Positions 60,673-64,000 of a stretch of DNA of 64,000 nt are shown here, in pieces. Positions within the stretch are counted from its first letter, which is position 1, and every line of letters starts with the position of its first letter. Below the pieces are notes generated by a model. That model searched no databases. It was not told the DNA's origin and was given only the letters and a program-made list of their open reading frames with translations. The position numbers were made by a program, and so were the translations under genes. The stretch is from NCBI GenBank assembly GCA_000499405.2, contig HG738139.1:8766616-8830615 (forward strand), given 5' to 3'. This DNA is from Onchocerca volvulus. Taxonomy: Eukaryota > Nematoda > Chromadorea > Rhabditida > Onchocercidae.

Positions 60673-62839
60673 ATGAATTTTGCATACTCAGAATGCTTCA
60701 TCGTAGCATTGTTTTCTTCGTACTTCTCAGGACTTGCTATAGGTGCCATTGATACACGGCAGCGATATACTGATAATGTTGGTAATTTCTCTCAGCAAGT
60801 AAGTTTTTTAATTGATAAACATTTCTAAATGGTAAGAACCATACACCGAGATATTGGTGTGCAGCTGTCATAGGAGTACTTTTTCATGATGTGAAAACCT
60901 TTATAAAATTTTTCTCGAAAAACGAGCTAGACAAAGAAGTGCTGAACAAAAAAGATTAAAGAGTAATTTTTCTGCCAAAGTAAATTCGACAATGTTTCAC
61001 ATAATCAGTTGCTTTTCAAGTTCGTTTAAAAAGTAAATCTTTTAGTCAAACTCAGCGAAAGAAGTTTACCAACAAGTATCTCCTGTATTGGATTATGAAA
61101 ACAATAATCTTGTTAAAATTTCTGATGAAGACAAGACCAAAAGCTCTCTTGTAAGTTTCCTCTGTTCTGCTATTAAGATTGTAAGTTTCACTGTTTCTTT
61201 TCGAAAGTTCTATGCACATTCTGACTTCGTTTTTTGTTCAAAAAAAAAAAAAAAAAAAAAAAAGAAAAGAAAAGCTCAGTGGAAGTAGTTTATTAATATC
61301 TCAGGAAAATGCGATATTCAAAAATTTCGCCATTCTTTCAAGCCACTTTTCCTTTGCATAGTTTGTACAAGTGCTTACATAAAATTTGTTTTATAAGTAA
61401 GAGAAATTATAGGATCTAACGCTTTATCATGCATTGATAGCTTCGATATCAGTTATTGTTGTGTCAGAATTGGGTGACAAAACATGGTTCATAGCTGCGA
61501 TCATGGCAATGAGACATTCTCGGTTAACTGTTTTCTGTGGAGCAATGGCAGCTTTGATTTTAATGACGCTTTTGTCAGGTAGCATTTTATGCTTTTGGGT
61601 TCTAGCCAAAAACGATATTGGAATTTATCATGCATTGATAACTTCAATATCAGTTATTATTAGTGTCAGAATTGAGCGACAAAGCACGGTTTATAGCTGC
61701 GATCGTAGCATTGAGACATATATGTGGGAATGTGTTGAATGATGAATGATGTTGTCAAATCATATAAATATTTCCACATTAGATTTTTTTAAATGGGTCA
61801 TATCTTATATTTCTATTTTTTTGTCCATTTATGATGAATCTTTTCAAGCTGGATTGGGATGGTTTACTCAGGTCATGCCACGATTGTTGACTTATTCTAT
61901 TTCTACTGCACTTTTCGCATTATTTGGTATGAAAATGCTTTACGATGGATATCGAATGACTCCAGCTGATGGACAAGAGAATTATGCAGAAGCGAAGACA
62001 GAAATCCAGAAGAAAGAACTGTTATTGGATTCTTCCAAAGTTTCTGATGTGGAAAGTGGAGGAATTACTGCGACTAATCAGAAGTAATTCAATTGCATTA
62101 TTTCAGTTTTCATTTCAATCTCATGTTTTATTAGTAATCGAGTCACTTTCATCCAAATTCGTAAAAAATGTGAACAGTATAATAAAAGAAATTTTACTTC
62201 AGAAATTGTTATGATTGCTAGAAAATTGTACTCACTTTTGTTTTTAGCATATTAATCTCTATTTCAGTTCAACGCATGCGCTTTTAACTTTGTTATCGAC
62301 ACTTTTTTTGGAGACCTTCACGCTGACATTTCTGGCTGAATGGGGTGATCGCAGTCAGGTGACCACAATAATGTTGGCAGCGCGTGAAAATATTTATGGC
62401 GTCGTGCTTGGTACTATATTAGGACACGCTTTCTGTACAGGGATTGCTGTTATTGGTGGTAGACTTGTCGCAACTCAGATATCGGTTAGAACAGGTAAAA
62501 GTTTCGAATCCAGTTTTTGTATTTGAATAATCCGTGTCTTTTTGAACTCCACAATATTTTTTTTATAGATTACTGCATATTTGATTACATCGAATGGATT
62601 TTCTTTTTTTTTTTTGAATCATGTTGGTTGTTAAAGAAATATGCATTTATCTTCTTTCTGTATTCCTGTAGTTTTATAATTTAGCAATACGGGTTTACTT
62701 TTGCCATGAAACAATTTATGGAATCTAAGTACCATGATCAACAATTTCAAGTTACACTGTTTTAGTCACATTAATTGGAGGCGTAGTCTTTATCTTATTC
62801 GCGTTCTCTGCTTTCATCGTCAGTCCGGAACTGGAATAA
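60673..62839 (+). CDS. TMEM165/GDT1-family Golgi cation transporter
   Basis: UPF0016 family; human TMEM165 and yeast Gdt1 move Mn/Ca into the Golgi against protons and support glycosylation. Six exons: 60673-60798, 61046-61150, 61413-61578, 61849-62083, 62268-62494, 62766-62839; phases close; 310 aa (human 324). Both family signature motifs are present, one in each half: SELGDKTW and AEWGDRSQ. N-terminal hydrophobic segment (CFIVALFSSYFSGLAIGAI) is a signal peptide or first membrane helix. The loop between halves is charged (GQENYAEAKTEIQKKE) as in TMEM165. Remaining helices: ISVIVVSELG..., FIAAIMAMRHSRL, LLTYSISTALFALFGMKML, LETFTLTFLAEWG, HAFCTGIAVIGGR, GGVVFILFAFSAF; ends SPELE. Intron 3 carries a decayed copy of part of exon 3. 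Confidence 0.96.
61624..61726 (+). pseudogene. Decayed tandem duplicate of TMEM165 exon 3
   Basis: Matches 61425-61523, about 200 bp upstream, over roughly 100 bp (TTATCATGCATTGATA, TCAATATCAGTTATT, GTGTCAGAATTG, TTTATAGCTGCGATCGTAGC). It has a one-base insertion, and the Gly of the ELGD motif is Ser (GAATTGAGCGAC), so it cannot replace the real exon. Confidence 0.9.
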
Positions 62840-64000
62840 GCAAAACGAAATGCCTGTTGGATATAGATTTGCGAGTAATCCTTTCTTTTTTATATCAACA
62901 CTGTTTGTCTATTCCTACTTGAAATAGAACTGCTCGGATCAAATGTATAAGCTGTTTCATCTATCGATATTTTTAAAAAACAGGAATTTTTTCTAAAATT
63001 TGTTTGAGGATGAAAATATATTTTACAGATTTCATCATCAATTTTATCATTTTGTCATTGGGTTATTTAAGTATTTCGATGAGAATTGTCTTATATTTTA
63101 ACTTCTTTAGTTTCTTCTATTATTTTCTCATGATTTCATTTAATACACTTGTGAATTTGATTGATTTCCCAAGATTTTATTCTAAGAGTCTTCTAAATAG
63201 CTTTAGTAATGTAGAGAATAAATGCTTATACTAATTTTTGACGAGCTTCTCAGTTGACTGTGACCGTTTTTTCTTTTTCTCATTTATTTATTTAACCGAT
63301 TTTTTTCCTCATTTTCTGAATTTTGCATCTTTTTTAAAATTTAAGATTAAACTATGTAATTACATAAGGATTTTCGTGTGTGATTATTTTAGTTCTTGTT
63401 GCTCATTTCTTTTTTTGTTTTCTTTGCTCTCATTTTATTGTTTTTCCATGTTAAAAATCTGTCCGAACTTCCCAAAGTCATTATAGTTTTAATCATTTTG
63501 TTGAAATATAATAGCTATATTATTTTGTTATAATTGATTGATGCAGTTTTGAATTAGGATTGTATTTGGCTCCTTTGTCAAATATTATAATTCAAACCTG
63601 TCTATTGATAGCAATATAAACATTTCATAGATGATTTCTGTAAATATCATTTATTTTAGAGCTACAGATTCTGAGGAAAGAGGAAAAATAATTGTTATAA
63701 TCATATCATCCATGAATAAATAATTTTTGTTCATTTATTCCTATTCCAATGAATTAAAGAAAGAAACATAAGTTTACCTTTTCTGATTTGTGAATAAGTT
63801 CATACTTTTGATTTTGGTTCTTATGAATGATTAAATTCTCTATGGGGTTCTTGTAAAGGATTATTTTACAATTTGCTTTCACAAAAAAATTTTAAGACAT
63901 GTTGATTCTTAATCCATATGAAGATTTATTGATTGAAAGTTGGCGATAATAGTAAAAACTTTGTGACCCTCTTCTTGTTTCTAATTAAAAACTCCTGAAG
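62840..64000. other. T-rich region downstream of TMEM165
   Basis: Long T-rich stretches that give only hydrophobic, low-complexity open frames (Phe/Ile/Leu/Ser). No splice-site-supported exon seen; probably 3' flank. Confidence 0.55.

Noticed and set aside
62290..62526. Treating exon 5 of TMEM165 as a separate gene starting at an internal codon
   Set aside because: Phases link it to flanking exons, and the two-motif architecture needs both halves.
1..64000. CRISPR arrays, bacterial operons, phage or plasmid features
   Set aside because: No regularly spaced repeats, ribosome-binding sites or prokaryotic gene clusters; the window is eukaryotic.

Overview
This is nuclear DNA of an AT-rich, intron-dense nematode, most likely a parasitic clade III/filarial-type worm. 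The evidence is: compact conserved eukaryotic genes split into many exons with TTTNCAG-like 3' splice sites; acceptor-like sites lying a few bases upstream of most start codons, as expected for spliced-leader trans-splicing; a 22-nt block at 7.6 kb that matches the nematode SL1 leader at 20 positions; and an interstitial array of the nematode telomere repeat TTAGGC at 37.8 kb. The filarial assignment is inference; the nematode assignment is firm. All coding calls come from reading exons by eye and checking that splice phases close.

Layout. 0.2-3.2 kb (-): ankyrin-repeat protein resembling ANKS6 / C. elegans MLT-2. 5.3-6.5 kb (+): small proline-rich single-pass membrane protein. 9.3-10.9 kb (+): bHLH transcription factor. 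14.5-18.0 kb (-): cytosolic aspartyl-tRNA synthetase, 11 exons, with a 2-bp frameshift in motif 2. 20.3-26.9 kb (-): large unrecognised, mostly disordered protein of about 1,244 aa. 26.9-35.3 kb: gene-poor and repeat-bearing, with one orphan exon. 35.3-37.0 kb (-): 40S ribosomal protein SA. 38.0-41.0 kb (+): 3-hydroxyisobutyryl-CoA hydrolase. 41.3-42.2 kb: hairpin plus two orphan ORFs, the first with unusual codon choice. 43.7-47.3 kb (-): PP2C phosphatase of the C. elegans PPM-2 type. 49.8-51.5 kb (-): unrecognised 222-aa protein. 53.1-55.5 kb (-): proteasome lid subunit RPN-7/PSMD6. 56.4-59.6 kb (-): 391-aa protein with an N-terminal SPK/Myb-like domain. 60.7-62.8 kb (+): TMEM165/GDT1 Golgi cation transporter. 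62.8-64 kb: T-rich, nothing seen.

The genes are mostly housekeeping (translation, proteasome, valine catabolism, Golgi ion homeostasis) with some regulators (bHLH, phosphatase, MLT-2-like scaffold). There is no sign that they form one pathway. Two gene pairs are divergent (RPSA/HIBCH; SPK-like/TMEM165).

The most notable non-coding observations are the SL1-like block, the interstitial telomere repeat, two GC-AG introns, a decayed duplicate of a TMEM165 catalytic exon in the following intron, a tandem duplication that copies a splice acceptor in RPN-7, and two pairs of dispersed repeats. I did not find a convincing new multi-gene system.
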